A DNA stretch of 64,000 nucleotides from Nitratireductor mangrovi. GTDB taxonomy: Bacteria > Pseudomonadota > Alphaproteobacteria > Rhizobiales > Rhizobiaceae. The stretch is from the NCBI RefSeq assembly GCF_007922615.2, contig NZ_CP042301.2, positions 3,518,001 to 3,582,000 on the forward strand, read 5' to 3'. Positions within the stretch are counted from its first letter, which is position 1; the number at the start of each line of letters is the position of its first letter. Under the pieces are notes generated by a model. That model saw nothing but the letters and a program-made list of their open reading frames with translations, was not told where the DNA came from and did not search any database. This document shows positions 19,878-28,846 of this stretch, in pieces. The position numbers were made by a program, and so were the translations under genes.

Positions 19878-19982
19878 CAAGACACCCTGCTCACCGCGCC
19901 CACTGCCTCAGATTCCTTCGCCATCGACGAATCGCGATGTTGCAATCGGCGTTCCGACGGACTATATCGGCGCGGTTCCGAG

Positions 19983-20058
19983 GCTCCCATCGTCTAGCGG
20001 TCTAGGACGCCGCCCTCTCACGGCGGAAACACGGGTTCGAGTCCCGTTGGGAGTGCCA
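19983..20058 (+). tRNA. tRNA-Glu (anticodon CTC)
   Basis: 76 bases. Acceptor stem GCTCCCA (19983-19989) pairs with TGGGAGT, with a first G-T pair. The D arm is GTCTAGCGGTCTAGGAC. The anticodon stem CCGCC/GGCGG encloses loop CTCTCAC, with anticodon CTC at 20017-20019. The T arm is CGGGTTCGAGTCCCG, and CCA is encoded at 20056-20058. It reads GAG codons. Convergent with the anti-sigma gene, 36 bases away. Confidence 0.96.
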
Positions 20059-20094
20059 TTTCCTTGCCTTCATCCCGACGCCCGCCGCACAGCT

Positions 20095-20772
20095 TCATTC
20101 GCTCGGCAACACCAGCGCGAACAGTCGCGGTTCCGCTTGCAGCAAGCCGGCGACCTCTTCCTGGTCTTCTGCATCGACGAAACGCAACTTGAAGAAACCG
20201 CCGGGGATCGGCCCGTCGACGATCCGGCCACCCTTCTGGTCGAGGAATGCCGAAAGCTCGTTGAAATCGACGTCGTTGGCCAGTTGCACCAGCATGGCGA
20301 TGCCGCCTTCCTGCGTATCTTCCTCGCTGGCTACTGTGAAATTGTCCTTCGCGCCTGGCCCCACGAGCGACAGAATGACCCCTGCCTGGAGCGCTATCAC
20401 CAGCGCCGCCGCGGCTGCGGCATAGGCCAGCCGGCGTGGCGAAAGCAGTTCGCCCAGCCATGCGCCGAAATGGGCGACAACGGACGGCTCCGCCGTCGCC
20501 GGTCGGGCCAGCGCCGCCGAGGGATGCGGTGTGGCGTTGAGCTGCGCCTCGAAACGCGCCTGCATGGACTGGGGCAATGCCTCCTCGGCGACGCCGTCCA
20601 GCTCTGCCGCCTGGTCCTCGAGCACCAGCTCGAAACTGCGCGCGAGTTCGGGATCGGCCTCGAGCGCGGCGGCGACGCGCCTCTCGTCGGCGGGTTCGAG
20701 CGTACCGGCCGCAAACCAAGGCAGCAGCAGTTCGATCTCCTCGCGTTCGGCGTCGGTCAGTTTCGTGTTCAT
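20095..20772 (-). CDS. Anti-sigma factor, single-pass membrane protein
   Basis: 225 residues. The N-terminal cytoplasmic part (1-110, 'DAEREEIELLLPWFAAGTLEPADERRVAAALEADPEL') has the helical anti-sigma shape but lacks the HXXXCXXC zinc motif. One membrane segment lies at about 113-137, followed by a periplasmic domain of about 85 residues. Its start overlaps the ECF sigma stop by 4 bases, the usual sigma/anti-sigma coupling. It should hold the sigma factor at the membrane until an envelope signal arrives. Confidence 0.85.
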   Translation of the reverse strand: MNTKLTDAEREEIELLLPWFAAGTLEPADERRVAAALEADPELARSFELVLEDQAAELDGVAEEALPQSMQARFEAQLNATPHPSAALARPATAEPSVVAHFGAWLGELLSPRRLAYAAAAAALVIALQAGVILSLVGPGAKDNFTVASEEDTQEGGIAMLVQLANDVDFNELSAFLDQKGGRIVDGPIPGGFFKLRFVDAEDQEEVAGLLQAEPRLFALVLPSE

Positions 20773-21338
20773 GGCCAGCCTCTATCCAGTCCCGCCTGCG
20801 CCATCAGCGCCGACAGATTCTTGCGCGCATAGAACATGCGGGTTTTCACCGTGGCTTCCGCCGCGCCGGTTATCTCGCTGATCTCCTTCACCGACTTTTC
20901 CTGGTAGTAGACCAGGTTGATGACCTCGCGGTGCTCCTGCGAAAGCTGTTCGATACATTCGCGCAAACGCCTGCCCTTGTCGGCTTTCTGAGCCGTAACC
21001 TCGGGCGTGTCGCCAGGCGCCTCCCAATTCTCCAGAACCGTCTCGGAATCGACCGTCTCCCTCTGCCGTCGCCGCGCCGACAATGCCTTGTAGCGGGCGA
21101 TAGCCAGGAGCCAGGTTGAGGCCTGCGAGCGCCCCTCGAAGCGGTTGCCGCCCTTCCAGACGTCGATGAAGACGTCGTTGGTCAGATCTTCCGCTGCCGC
21201 GCTGTCGCGCGTGAAACGCATGAGATAATGGAACACCCGCTTCGCATGCCGCGCATAAAGCACACGCATGGCCGCCTGGTCGCCGGCCTCGATGCGTCGA
21301 ATAAGGCCCTCGTCCGTTTCCTGCGCGCCCTGCGCCAA
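20769..21338 (-). CDS. ECF-family RNA polymerase sigma factor (N-terminus appears frameshifted)
   Basis: 189 residues from the best in-frame start, a TTG at 21338. Region 2 reads 'LYARHAKRVFHYLMRFTRDSAAAEDLTNDVFIDVWKGG' and region 4 'LSQEHREVINLVYYQEKSVKEISEITGAAEATVKTRMFYARKNL', a complete ECF core. An ATG at 21432 with a perfect AGGAGG site opens MAERFEMSETRLGLASSGLM in another frame. Removing 4 bases of the GGCT tandem repeat (21363-21370), or one G of the GGGG run just after it, would join it to the sigma frame. So the intended start may be 21432. Otherwise translation depends on the weak TTG. Confidence 0.85.
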   Translation of the reverse strand: MAQGAQETDEGLIRRIEAGDQAAMRVLYARHAKRVFHYLMRFTRDSAAAEDLTNDVFIDVWKGGNRFEGRSQASTWLLAIARYKALSARRRQRETVDSETVLENWEAPGDTPEVTAQKADKGRRLRECIEQLSQEHREVINLVYYQEKSVKEISEITGAAEATVKTRMFYARKNLSALMAQAGLDRGWP

Positions 21339-21362
21339 ACCGCGTCCCCTTTGTGTTTCGGC

Positions 21363-21370
21363 AGCCAGCC
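21363..21370 (-). other. Tetranucleotide duplication at the probable frameshift in the ECF sigma N-terminus
   Basis: The plus strand reads AGCCAGCC (GGCTGGCT on the coding strand). Deleting one unit puts the well-initiated ATG at 21432 in frame with the sigma core, giving ...LMAAAETQRGRGLAQGAQ. A one-base deletion in the nearby homopolymer would do the same, so mutation and sequencing error cannot be told apart here. Confidence 0.5.
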
Positions 21371-21504
21371 GCCATCAGGCCGGATGACGCCAGCCCGAGC
21401 CGAGTTTCGCTCATTTCGAAACGTTCTGCCATGTTTGCCTCCTGCCATTGTCTTACAAGGCAGCGGGCCCGCCATTTGTGCGGACCCGTGCCGTACGCCG
21501 GTGA

Positions 21505-21888
21505 TTAGCGGGAAATGCTGATTCCGAACCCGCCGATGCCGATGGTGATCACGGTGCGGGTGCCGTTGCCATTGCCGATCGAGGTGATGCTGGTGCCGGT
21601 GCGGCGGTCATACGAGCTCGCCCACGGAACGCTGCGACGCTTGCCGCGAATCTTCATCGGCTTGCGATGCGGAATCCGCTTCACGACCTTGCCACCCTTG
21701 TTGCGGTGTGTCTCGATCCGCGATTCCTTGGGGCCGCCGCGCGAGGTGACGGTGGAACCGTCCGGATTGTGCAGGCGGGCGAAAGGCACCATGCCGCCGC
21801 CGTCGCGGGCGTGAGCAACCGTTGCGGGCAGAACCGACGTCGCCAGAATGCCGGAAACGAGTGCGGTGGTGATGAGCTTCGTGAACAT
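21505..21888 (-). CDS. Small secreted basic protein, unknown function
   Basis: 127 residues. The signal peptide MFTKLITTALVSGILATSVL ends near 'VAHA'. The mature part is Arg/Lys/Gly-rich ('PHRKPMKIRGKRRSVPW'), ending in 'GTRTVITIGIGGFGISISR'. I chose the ATG at 21888 because GGAGGATCAA precedes it directly. It sits between the subtilase and the ECF sigma gene, all on the minus strand, so it may be a regulon member or a protease substrate. No named domain is seen. Confidence 0.78.
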   Translation of the reverse strand: MFTKLITTALVSGILATSVLPATVAHARDGGGMVPFARLHNPDGSTVTSRGGPKESRIETHRNKGGKVVKRIPHRKPMKIRGKRRSVPWASSYDRRTGTSITSIGNGNGTRTVITIGIGGFGISISR

Positions 21889-22023
21889 TTGATCCTCCAG
21901 GGTTTGCTGCTTTGCGGCCCGAAGGCCATGTCTCTTGGTCGCGGCAGGGCTGGAAAGGTTCACGGAGGATCGCGAAAAAAAGCGCACGTGCCGTGCGACC
22001 TGGCATCAACGAATTGATTTTAA

Positions 22024-22051
22024 ACTATATTATCTTGCAGACGCTGGTCAG
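22024..22051 (-). promoter_or_regulatory. Probable sigma-70 promoter for the small secreted gene
   Basis: On the minus strand CTGACC (22051-22046) and TATAGT (22029-22024) are spaced by 16 bases in an unusually AT-rich stretch. The -35 overlaps the stop region of the subtilase gene. Confidence 0.4.
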
Positions 22052-23454
22052 GAACCAACCTGAACGATGGCCGTCCGAGCGTCCGGCAGGCCGGCGCCGA
22101 AGACCGGGTCGACCCCCGGATCACCGAGATCCCGCGATGTCGAGATCAGCGCCTCCAGGAGGTCGTCGGCGTCGATGCCGTTGGCGCGCCCAAGGATCAG
22201 CGCGGCAAGCCCGCTGATATGCGCAGCCGCCAGTGACGTGCCCGACGACACAGCGTAGCGCCCACCGGGCGCGATGCCGAGAATGTCGACGCCCGGAGCG
22301 GCAAGCGCCACGTAGGCCCCCTGGTTCGCCATGTCGAACACGGCGTCGGAACGATCCGTCGCAGTCACCGCCACCACCGTGTCGTAGGCGGCGGGGTAGA
22401 GCGGCGCGGCCTTGGGACCGGCGTTGCCAGCTGCCGCCACGGCAATCATCTTGCGCCGCGCCATGCCGTTGCTGCTGCGCTCGATCAGCGGATCCTTCGG
22501 CCCGGCGAAGCTCATATTGACAATGCGCGCGCCCCATTCCTCGGCCATGTCGATCGCCGACGCTATGGCCCAGGACGAACTGGTCGCGTTGCCGGCACTA
22601 TCGACATCGAAGGCGGTAATGCCAAGCAGCCTCACATCCGGCGCGATGCCGACCAGCGTTCCCTTGGAAGCAATCAACGCCGCGATCGTGCTGCCGTGCT
22701 GGTGCGGCGCCGGGCGCTTGCCGGTGACGTCGGCGGTTTCAATCGCCGTGCCGTTGAACTCCGGATGGCTGCTGTCGACCGCGGAATCGATCACCGCGAC
22801 CGGCACGTCGGCGCCGCGCGTCAGCTTGTGAGCCGCACCCACCGCCATGCGCGCCAGTGCATATTGCGGACCGCCCGATGCGGAATCCTGCTGCAGCTCG
22901 TAGATGTAGTTGGGTTGGGCGTAGACTACGGTCGCATCGTTCTCAAGCGCCGCGATCACCTGTCTTACCGAGCTGCCGTCGGCGATTTCGTAAAGATGCA
23001 CCGTGATGCCCGCGAGCCGGAAGGTCGCGCCGTCTAGGTGGCGCAAATTGAGCCGCCGAACCAGTGCATCCATGCTCGACTGGGCCGCACTCAGCCGGTA
23101 CCGCACGATCACCTGATCGTTGATGAAGCGGGCTTCGTCCGCCGGAGGCTGACCACTCGGCGCCGTCTCCCGTGGCACTGATCGAGCCTGAACGCGGCGC
23201 TGCGTGCGGCGGATCGTCTTGCGCGGCGTCGGCGGCTTTGACACCGCTTTCCTGGCCTTCGGCGCCGGCGCCGGCGTAGCGGCCTTCTTGGCCGGTTGTT
23301 CTTTCTGCTTGAAATCTCGCGGGTTCACGAGCAACGCGCCATCGCGCGCCGCCGCGATCTGGGCAGACGAGATAACCGCCATCGTCGCAAACGCCAGTGC
23401 AATCAGCACCACACCGGCACGAAGAGGAAAAATTGTTGCTGACCGACGAAGCAT
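22048..23454 (-). CDS. S8 (subtilisin-like) serine peptidase, exported
   Basis: 468 residues. An N-terminal export segment (about 11-36) is followed by a Lys/Pro/Ala-rich linker (45-105), a propeptide-like region (108-190) and the catalytic domain. The triad is Asp223 ('VAVIDSAVD'), His253 ('HQHGSTIAALI') and Ser407 ('SSGTSLAAAHISG'), with oxyanion Asn344 ('AAGNAGP'). I chose the ATG at 23454 over 23517 because it opens directly on the signal segment. Periplasmic or surface protease. It is upstream of the secreted protein/ECF/anti-sigma genes on the same strand, suggesting envelope stress proteolysis. Confidence 0.9.
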   Translation of the reverse strand: MLRRSATIFPLRAGVVLIALAFATMAVISSAQIAAARDGALLVNPRDFKQKEQPAKKAATPAPAPKARKAVSKPPTPRKTIRRTQRRVQARSVPRETAPSGQPPADEARFINDQVIVRYRLSAAQSSMDALVRRLNLRHLDGATFRLAGITVHLYEIADGSSVRQVIAALENDATVVYAQPNYIYELQQDSASGGPQYALARMAVGAAHKLTRGADVPVAVIDSAVDSSHPEFNGTAIETADVTGKRPAPHQHGSTIAALIASKGTLVGIAPDVRLLGITAFDVDSAGNATSSSWAIASAIDMAEEWGARIVNMSFAGPKDPLIERSSNGMARRKMIAVAAAGNAGPKAAPLYPAAYDTVVAVTATDRSDAVFDMANQGAYVALAAPGVDILGIAPGGRYAVSSGTSLAAAHISGLAALILGRANGIDADDLLEALISTSRDLGDPGVDPVFGAGLPDARTAIVQVGS

Positions 23455-23579
23455 CGACCCACCGCCCTGCTTCTGATGATCCAAGCCGAGTCTAGCGCCA
23501 TGGGACGCAAATGTCATCTTTTCGGGTTCGGTAGGCGAAAATGCGGCACGCTAACGCGTTTTCCACCGCTGCCGGATGA

Positions 23580-23611
23580 AAAAAGCCGCGGCGCCATGGC
23601 CGCGGCTTTTT
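23580..23611 (-). terminator. Terminator after ftsH
   Basis: AAAAAGCCGCGGC (23580-23592) and GCCGCGGCTTTTT (23599-23611) form a perfect 13-bp stem with loop GCCATG. A- and T-tracts on both sides allow bidirectional use. It lies 22 bases past the ftsH stop. Confidence 0.85.
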
Positions 23612-23633
23612 CGCAACTTGGTCGGCGAGATCT

Positions 23634-25574
23634 TCAGCCTTGCGGCTGCGGCTCCATCCCGCCTTCGGGTTCGTCGCCGCCCTTCTTCTTGCCTTCGGCG
23701 CGGTGGCCGGCCTTGGGCACCGCCGAGCCGCGCGACGGCGGCGTGTCGTCGCCCTGGTCGCGCGACGGCTTCTGGCCCGCCAGCAACTGGCGAATCTCGT
23801 CGCCGGACAAAGTCTCGTATTCGAGCAGGCCTTCGGCGATCGCGATCCAGCCCTTCTTCTTCTTGGTCAGGATATCGCGCGCGGCATCATAGGCCTCGTC
23901 GATCAGCCGGCGCACCTCGGCGTCGATAATCTGCTGGGTTTCCTCCGACATGTTCTGCTGCCGCGCCACCGAGTGGCCGAGGAAGACCTCTTCCTGGTTG
24001 TCGCCATAGGCAACCTGACCAAGCTTGTCGGAAAAGCCCCAGCGCGTCACCATGGCGCGCGCCAGCTTCGTCGCCTGGTCGATGTCGGAGGCCGCACCGG
24101 AGGTGATGTTTTCCTTGCCGAACTTGAGCTCCTCGGCGACACGTCCGCCCATCATGATCGCCAGCCTGGAGATCATGTACTTGTAGCTCATCGAATAGCG
24201 GTCGCCCTCGGGCAGTTGCATCACCATGCCGAGCGCCCGTCCACGCGGAATGATCGTCGCCTTGTGCAGCGGGTCGGATGAAGGCACGTTGAGCGCGACA
24301 ATGGCGTGACCCGCCTCGTGGAAGGCGGTCAGTTCCTTCTCCTCCTGGGTCATGGCGTGCGAGCGACGCTCGGCGCCCATCATCACCTTGTCCTTGGCGT
24401 CCTCGAACTCGGCCATGGTGACGAGCCGCTTGTTGCGGCGCGCCGCAAGCAGTGCTGCCTCGTTGACGAGGTTGGCAAGGTCGGCACCGGAGAAGCCCGG
24501 CGTGCCGCGCGCCAGCACCTTGAGGTCGACATTGGGGGCCAGCGGCACGTTGCGCGAGTGGACCTTGAGGATCTTCTCGCGGCCGGAGATGTCCGGGTTC
24601 GGCACCACCACCTGGCGGTCGAAACGGCCCGGCCGCAACAGCGCCGGGTCAAGCACGTCGGGCCGGTTGGTGGCCGCGATCAGGATGATGCCTTCATTGG
24701 TCTCGAAGCCGTCCATCTCGACCAGCAGCTGGTTCAGCGTCTGCTCGCGCTCGTCATTGCCGCCGCCGAGGCCGGCGCCGCGATGGCGGCCGACAGCGTC
24801 GATCTCGTCGATGAAGATGATGCAGGGCGCGTTCTTCTTGGCCTGCTCGAACATGTCGCGCACGCGGCTCGCGCCGACGCCGACAAACATCTCGACGAAG
24901 TCGGAACCGGAAATGGTGAAGAACGGCACATTGGCTTCGCCGGCGACGGAGCGCGCCAGCAGCGTCTTGCCGGTTCCGGGCGGGCCGACCAAAAGCACGC
25001 CGCGCGGGATCTTGCCGCCGAGGCGCTGGAACTTTTGCGGGTCGCGCAGGAACTCCACGATCTCCTCGAGGTCTTCCTTGGCCTCGTCGACGCCAGCCAC
25101 ATCGGCAAAGGTCACGCGACCATGCGCCTCTGTCAGCAGCTTGGCCTTCGACTTGCCGAAGCCCATGGCACGCCCGGAGCCCGACTGCATCTGGCGCATG
25201 AAGAATATCCATACGCCGAGGATCAGGATCATCGGCAGCCATGAAATCAGGTAGCCGAAGAGCGAGTTGGAGCCATCCGCTTCAGGTCGCGCATTGATGG
25301 TCACGCCGCGATCCTCGAGCCGGCTGACCAATGTCGGGTCGCCGGGCGAGTAGGTCTGGAAACTGCCGCCGCCGTCATTGTAGGTGCCGGTGATCCGTTC
25401 GCCGGAAATCGTCACCGACTTCACCCGCCCGTTGGAGACATCCTGGAGGAACTCCGAATAGGCGACCTCGCGCGAACTGCCACGTTGCTGCGGCGTCTGG
25501 AACAGGTTGAAGAGCGCGATCAGCAGTACGGCGATGATCGCCCAGAGCGCGAGATTGCGATAGTTCGGATTCAT
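23634..25574 (-). CDS. ftsH: ATP-dependent zinc metalloprotease FtsH
   Basis: 646 residues. Two N-terminal membrane segments (about 5-25 and 105-127) enclose a periplasmic domain. Then come the AAA module (Walker A '[17 protein letters not shown]', Walker B '[11 protein letters not shown]', SRH '[20 protein letters not shown]') and the zinc motif 'HEAGH'. It extracts and degrades membrane and regulatory proteins, RpoH being a classic substrate in E. coli. I chose the start MNPNYRN at 25574; the frame runs further upstream with no signature. The C-terminal 40 residues are Gly/Pro/Lys-rich. Confidence 0.97.
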   Translation of the reverse strand: MNPNYRNLALWAIIAVLLIALFNLFQTPQQRGSSREVAYSEFLQDVSNGRVKSVTISGERITGTYNDGGGSFQTYSPGDPTLVSRLEDRGVTINARPEADGSNSLFGYLISWLPMILILGVWIFFMRQMQSGSGRAMGFGKSKAKLLTEAHGRVTFADVAGVDEAKEDLEEIVEFLRDPQKFQRLGGKIPRGVLLVGPPGTGKTLLARSVAGEANVPFFTISGSDFVEMFVGVGASRVRDMFEQAKKNAPCIIFIDEIDAVGRHRGAGLGGGNDEREQTLNQLLVEMDGFETNEGIILIAATNRPDVLDPALLRPGRFDRQVVVPNPDISGREKILKVHSRNVPLAPNVDLKVLARGTPGFSGADLANLVNEAALLAARRNKRLVTMAEFEDAKDKVMMGAERRSHAMTQEEKELTAFHEAGHAIVALNVPSSDPLHKATIIPRGRALGMVMQLPEGDRYSMSYKYMISRLAIMMGGRVAEELKFGKENITSGAASDIDQATKLARAMVTRWGFSDKLGQVAYGDNQEEVFLGHSVARQQNMSEETQQIIDAEVRRLIDEAYDAARDILTKKKKGWIAIAEGLLEYETLSGDEIRQLLAGQKPSRDQGDDTPPSRGSAVPKAGHRAEGKKKGGDEPEGGMEPQPQG

Positions 25575-25682
25575 ACGTTGCGTCCCGTACGCGTCTGAGG
25601 CGGCGACGCGCGTGCCTGGAAAACTATTCCGCCTAACATAGGGTCGGCCCCGCGCCTTGCCAAGCAATTGCGGCGGGCTCGG

Positions 25683-27020
25683 TTAAGGAGAATATGCGGC
25701 ATTGTGACCGCGCAAAGGCGGTGGCGGAAAACGCTCCGCATCGAGGAGCACCGCGACGGCTTCGGCTAGAGCGAAATCGAACAACGGCAGGTAGCGCGCC
25801 CATGGCGCCGGCACACGCCGCAACACCTCCGCCGAGGCTTCTATCTCGCCGCCTCCCGACGGCTGTGCAAGCACCGGCTCGGCCGCCATGGCCAACCGTT
25901 GCAGCGAGACCGGCACGTCAGGCGAAGGTTCCGCCCGGCTCGTCGCCCGCTCGTGTCCGGCGGCCTCGACCCTAGCTCCCCGCGGCGCCGATCCGACGAC
26001 ACGGAAACGCCCGTCCCAGAGCAAGCCCGGCCGCGCCGGCGCCGCACTCGTCCAGCCGTTGCGGAATTCACGACGCAGGAAGATGCCGGCCTTGCGGTTG
26101 TCGATGACGGTGCCGGCGAGCGTGGCGCGCAACGGGCCGGTCGCAAGCCTTGTGCGCAGGTCTGCGACCCGCGCCTCGTCCGGCAGCTGTTCGCGTCCGC
26201 CCACGACAGCGATCAGCGCACGCAGCGCAAGCACGGCTGCCTCGCAGTCGGGATCATCGGGGAGTTCGGACGCCAGGCGCAGTAGCCCGGGCGAGGCCAT
26301 ACAGGCGTAATTCCCGATCAGCGCCGCCGCGCGCCGTCCCTCGTCGGTTCGCCGGCGCGCGGCTTCGTTTCCCTCCCGGATCAATTCCTCGAACAAGTTC
26401 GCGCCGCCCGATGCCATCTCGCGGCGTGCGCGCACACGCTCGAAGTCGGCGTTTTCGTTGCTCGGGTCGTCGGTCCACGACAGCCCCTCACGGCCTAGGT
26501 AGCCGCGCAAGGTCTTTCGCCGCTCTCCGAGCAAGGGGCGCAACAGCCACGTCCGCCCGCCAAGCAGTGTCGCCGGCGCTATACCCGCCAGCCCGCGCCC
26601 GGAGCGACGCGCGCGGCGCATTAGGACGGTTTCGGCCTGATCATCCAGCGTGTGGCCGGTGACAATCATCTGCGCGCCCGCATCGTGCGCGGCTTCGAGC
26701 AGGAGCCGCACCCGCGCCTCGCGCGCCGCCGCCATCAGTCCGGTCTTCGGCTTGTCGCCGGTCCAGTTTCTCACCTCGTGGTCGAGGTCGAGCCGATGGC
26801 AGATCTCCCCCACCGCTCGCGCCTCGGCCGCCGATCCGGCCCGCAGCCCGTGATCGACGGTGACCGCGAGCAGCCTTGTCCCGGGATGGTGACGTTTCAG
26901 ATGTGAATGGAGGAGGATCAGTAGCGCGAGGGAATCACCCCCGCCGGAAACGGCGGCGATGACCGGCCGGGCCGGATCGAATTCGACGTTCGCGAGAAAG
27001 CGTTCAGCCGCGCTCAGCAA
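25683..27020 (-). CDS. tilS: tRNA(Ile)-lysidine synthase
   Basis: 445 residues from a TTG at 27020 overlapping the cpoB stop; an ATG at 27110 inside cpoB would add 30 residues that look like antisense composition. The PP-loop 'AAVSGGGDSLALL' and 'TGHTLDDQAETVLMR' identify TilS, which converts C34 of the AUA-reading tRNA-Ile to lysidine. It lies between cpoB and ftsH, the usual order. Start not certain; identity is. Confidence 0.92.
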   Translation of the reverse strand: MLSAAERFLANVEFDPARPVIAAVSGGGDSLALLILLHSHLKRHHPGTRLLAVTVDHGLRAGSAAEARAVGEICHRLDLDHEVRNWTGDKPKTGLMAAAREARVRLLLEAAHDAGAQMIVTGHTLDDQAETVLMRRARRSGRGLAGIAPATLLGGRTWLLRPLLGERRKTLRGYLGREGLSWTDDPSNENADFERVRARREMASGGANLFEELIREGNEAARRRTDEGRRAAALIGNYACMASPGLLRLASELPDDPDCEAAVLALRALIAVVGGREQLPDEARVADLRTRLATGPLRATLAGTVIDNRKAGIFLRREFRNGWTSAAPARPGLLWDGRFRVVGSAPRGARVEAAGHERATSRAEPSPDVPVSLQRLAMAAEPVLAQPSGGGEIEASAEVLRRVPAPWARYLPLFDFALAEAVAVLLDAERFPPPPLRGHNAAYSP

Positions 27021-27937
27021 CCCGCCAGGGCCTGCTCCGCCTTGACCCGCTCTTTCAGCGCCGGCGACAGGTTCTGGTAGCGCTTTCCGATCTCCTGATA
27101 GGTCGCGCATGCCACGTCACGCTGGTTGAGGGCGGCCAGCGACACGCCGAGCTTCAGGAGCATGTCGGGCGCCTTGGTCGATTGCGGATAGTCGCGGCTG
27201 GCGTTCAGGAAAATCTCCGCCGCCCCGCGGTACTCCTGCTTGCCGAGCAGCGCCTCACCGAGCCAGTAATGCGCGTCGGGCGTCTTCTCGTCATCCGGAA
27301 AGCGCTCGATATGCTCGCGAAATCCCGCCTCGGCGGTCGAATAGTCGCCCGACAGGATGAACGAATAGGCGTTGCGGTAGAGTTCGTCCGGATTGTCGGT
27401 ATCGGGCAACGCGGCCACCACCGTTTCATCGCGAGCCTCGCCAGCGCCTTCGCCGGTCACCTCGACGCCCGGCAGCTCGTTGTCGGTCTCGACGGTACCG
27501 CCGGTCGGGTTGCCGTTCTCGTCGAACGTGATCGTACCGAGATTTTTCGGCAATTCACCGCGATCATTGCTCCCGGCCGACTCGTCTGTCGCACCGTCGG
27601 CGGCCTGCCGCTGTGGCGATGCCGCGCCGGCATCGGTGCGTTTTTCCTCGAGCTGCTGGAACCGGAACTCGTTGTCTTCCTGCATCTTGCGCACCTGTTC
27701 CTGCATCTGCAGGATCATGAAGGTCAGTTCCTCGACCTTGCCTGTGAGCTGGCGCACCTGCTCCTCGAGCTCACCGATACGCGGATCGTTGGCCTGCACC
27801 TTCAGGATCCGCGGCTTGGCCGCGCCATCGACCGCGCGCAGTCCCGTTACCGGCATTCCCGCCGGCCCGGCATGAGCGAGCGCGGAAAACGCGAACGGCA
27901 GTGCGACGGCCACCAGAAAAGTGATCTTCGATTTCAT
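27014..27937 (-). CDS. cpoB: Cell division coordinator CpoB (YbgF), Tol-Pal system protein
   Basis: 307 residues. A signal peptide ends at 'ALAHA'. An N-terminal trimerising coiled coil follows ('DPRIGELEEQVRQLTGKVEELTFMILQMQEQVRKMQ' region, about 50-95), then an acidic/Gly linker and C-terminal TPR repeats ('DELYRNAYSFILSGDYSTAEAGFREHIERFPDDEKTPDAHYWLGEALLG' region). It is periplasmic and coordinates peptidoglycan synthesis with outer-membrane constriction by Tol-Pal. It sits directly after pal. Confidence 0.93.
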   Translation of the reverse strand: MKSKITFLVAVALPFAFSALAHAGPAGMPVTGLRAVDGAAKPRILKVQANDPRIGELEEQVRQLTGKVEELTFMILQMQEQVRKMQEDNEFRFQQLEEKRTDAGAASPQRQAADGATDESAGSNDRGELPKNLGTITFDENGNPTGGTVETDNELPGVEVTGEGAGEARDETVVAALPDTDNPDELYRNAYSFILSGDYSTAEAGFREHIERFPDDEKTPDAHYWLGEALLGKQEYRGAAEIFLNASRDYPQSTKAPDMLLKLGVSLAALNQRDVACATYQEIGKRYQNLSPALKERVKAEQALAGC

Positions 27938-28067
27938 CGACTGTCCCGCTGTGGAATCTTGAGAGTTCGGGCCGCCCCGGCCCGCTCGTCGACATTATCA
28001 GGGCGCGCGAGTTCGGCCAAATTTTGTTTCGGCCCAACGCGCACCCGTTGATCCGGCTTGAAACGGC

Positions 28068-28095
28068 AAGAAGCGGCCCGCAGGGACCGCTTCTT
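28068..28095 (-). terminator. Hairpin after pal, possible attenuator/terminator
   Basis: AAGAAGCGG (28068-28076) pairs with CCGCTTCTT (28087-28095) around a 10-base loop. It lies 22 bases past pal, before cpoB. The U-tract is short, so it may only partly terminate. Confidence 0.45.
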
Positions 28096-28116
28096 TGCTG
28101 CTAAATGCCGCCCGGA

Positions 28117-28614
28117 TCAGCTGCCGGCGCCGTTCAGCACCGTCACCGCCCGCCGGTTCTGAGACCAGCAGGAAATGTCGTCACAGACCGCAACCGGACG
28201 CTCCTTGCCGTAGGTGATCGTCTTGATCCGGTTCGATGCAACGCCGCGCGCCACCAGGAAGTCGCGTGTCGCGGCGGCACGCCGGGCGCCAAGCGCCAGA
28301 TTGTATTCGCGCGTGCCGCGCTCGTCGGCGTGGCCCTCGATGGTGATTGCGTAGGAGCCGTACTGGCCCAGCCACTGTGCCTGCTTGGCCAGCGTCGCCT
28401 GGGCATCGGCGCGGATCAGCGACGAGTCGGTATCAAAAAAGATGCGGTCGCCGACATTGACCGTGAAGTCCTGCGCCGAGCCGGGCGTTGCCGCGCCGAG
28501 GCCGAGGTCGGCCGGGTTGTTGGGAATTTTCTTGGATGCGCAGCCGGCAACCGCCAGGGCCATGAAAAGCGCCATGGCCGCGGGATTCCTGCTGAGCGCT
28601 GCGATACGGCGCAT
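28117..28614 (-). CDS. pal: Peptidoglycan-associated lipoprotein
   Basis: 165 residues. The lipobox 'LAVAGC' is followed by 'ASKKIPNN', then an OmpA-like domain ('IEGHADERGTREYNLALGARRAAATRDFLVARG'). It is anchored in the outer membrane by lipid and binds peptidoglycan. I chose the ATG at 28614, since AAGGAG lies about 9 bases upstream; a GTG at 28623 overlaps that site. The 232 bases between pal and the tolB stop (28615-28846) hold nothing I can name. Confidence 0.95.
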   Translation of the reverse strand: MRRIAALSRNPAAMALFMALAVAGCASKKIPNNPADLGLGAATPGSAQDFTVNVGDRIFFDTDSSLIRADAQATLAKQAQWLGQYGSYAITIEGHADERGTREYNLALGARRAAATRDFLVARGVASNRIKTITYGKERPVAVCDDISCWSQNRRAVTVLNGAGS

Positions 28615-28846
28615 GACCGCCACTCCTTCGCATTATAAGGGTTTCTTTGACCTTCCAGTAACCACGGCTGGGTTAACCGGCGCACAAGAAACGAGGTTAA
28701 TTTTCGGTTGCTCCCCTGGAGCGCGCCCGTCCTACCGGCACACTTGGCGCGCAAACTATGCCAAAATGCGGCGGAAACACGGCCCTTTGTGCGCGCCCGG
28801 TCACGATTTTGCGCAAGAACAACGCTTTTGCGTCTGGCGCGGCGCC

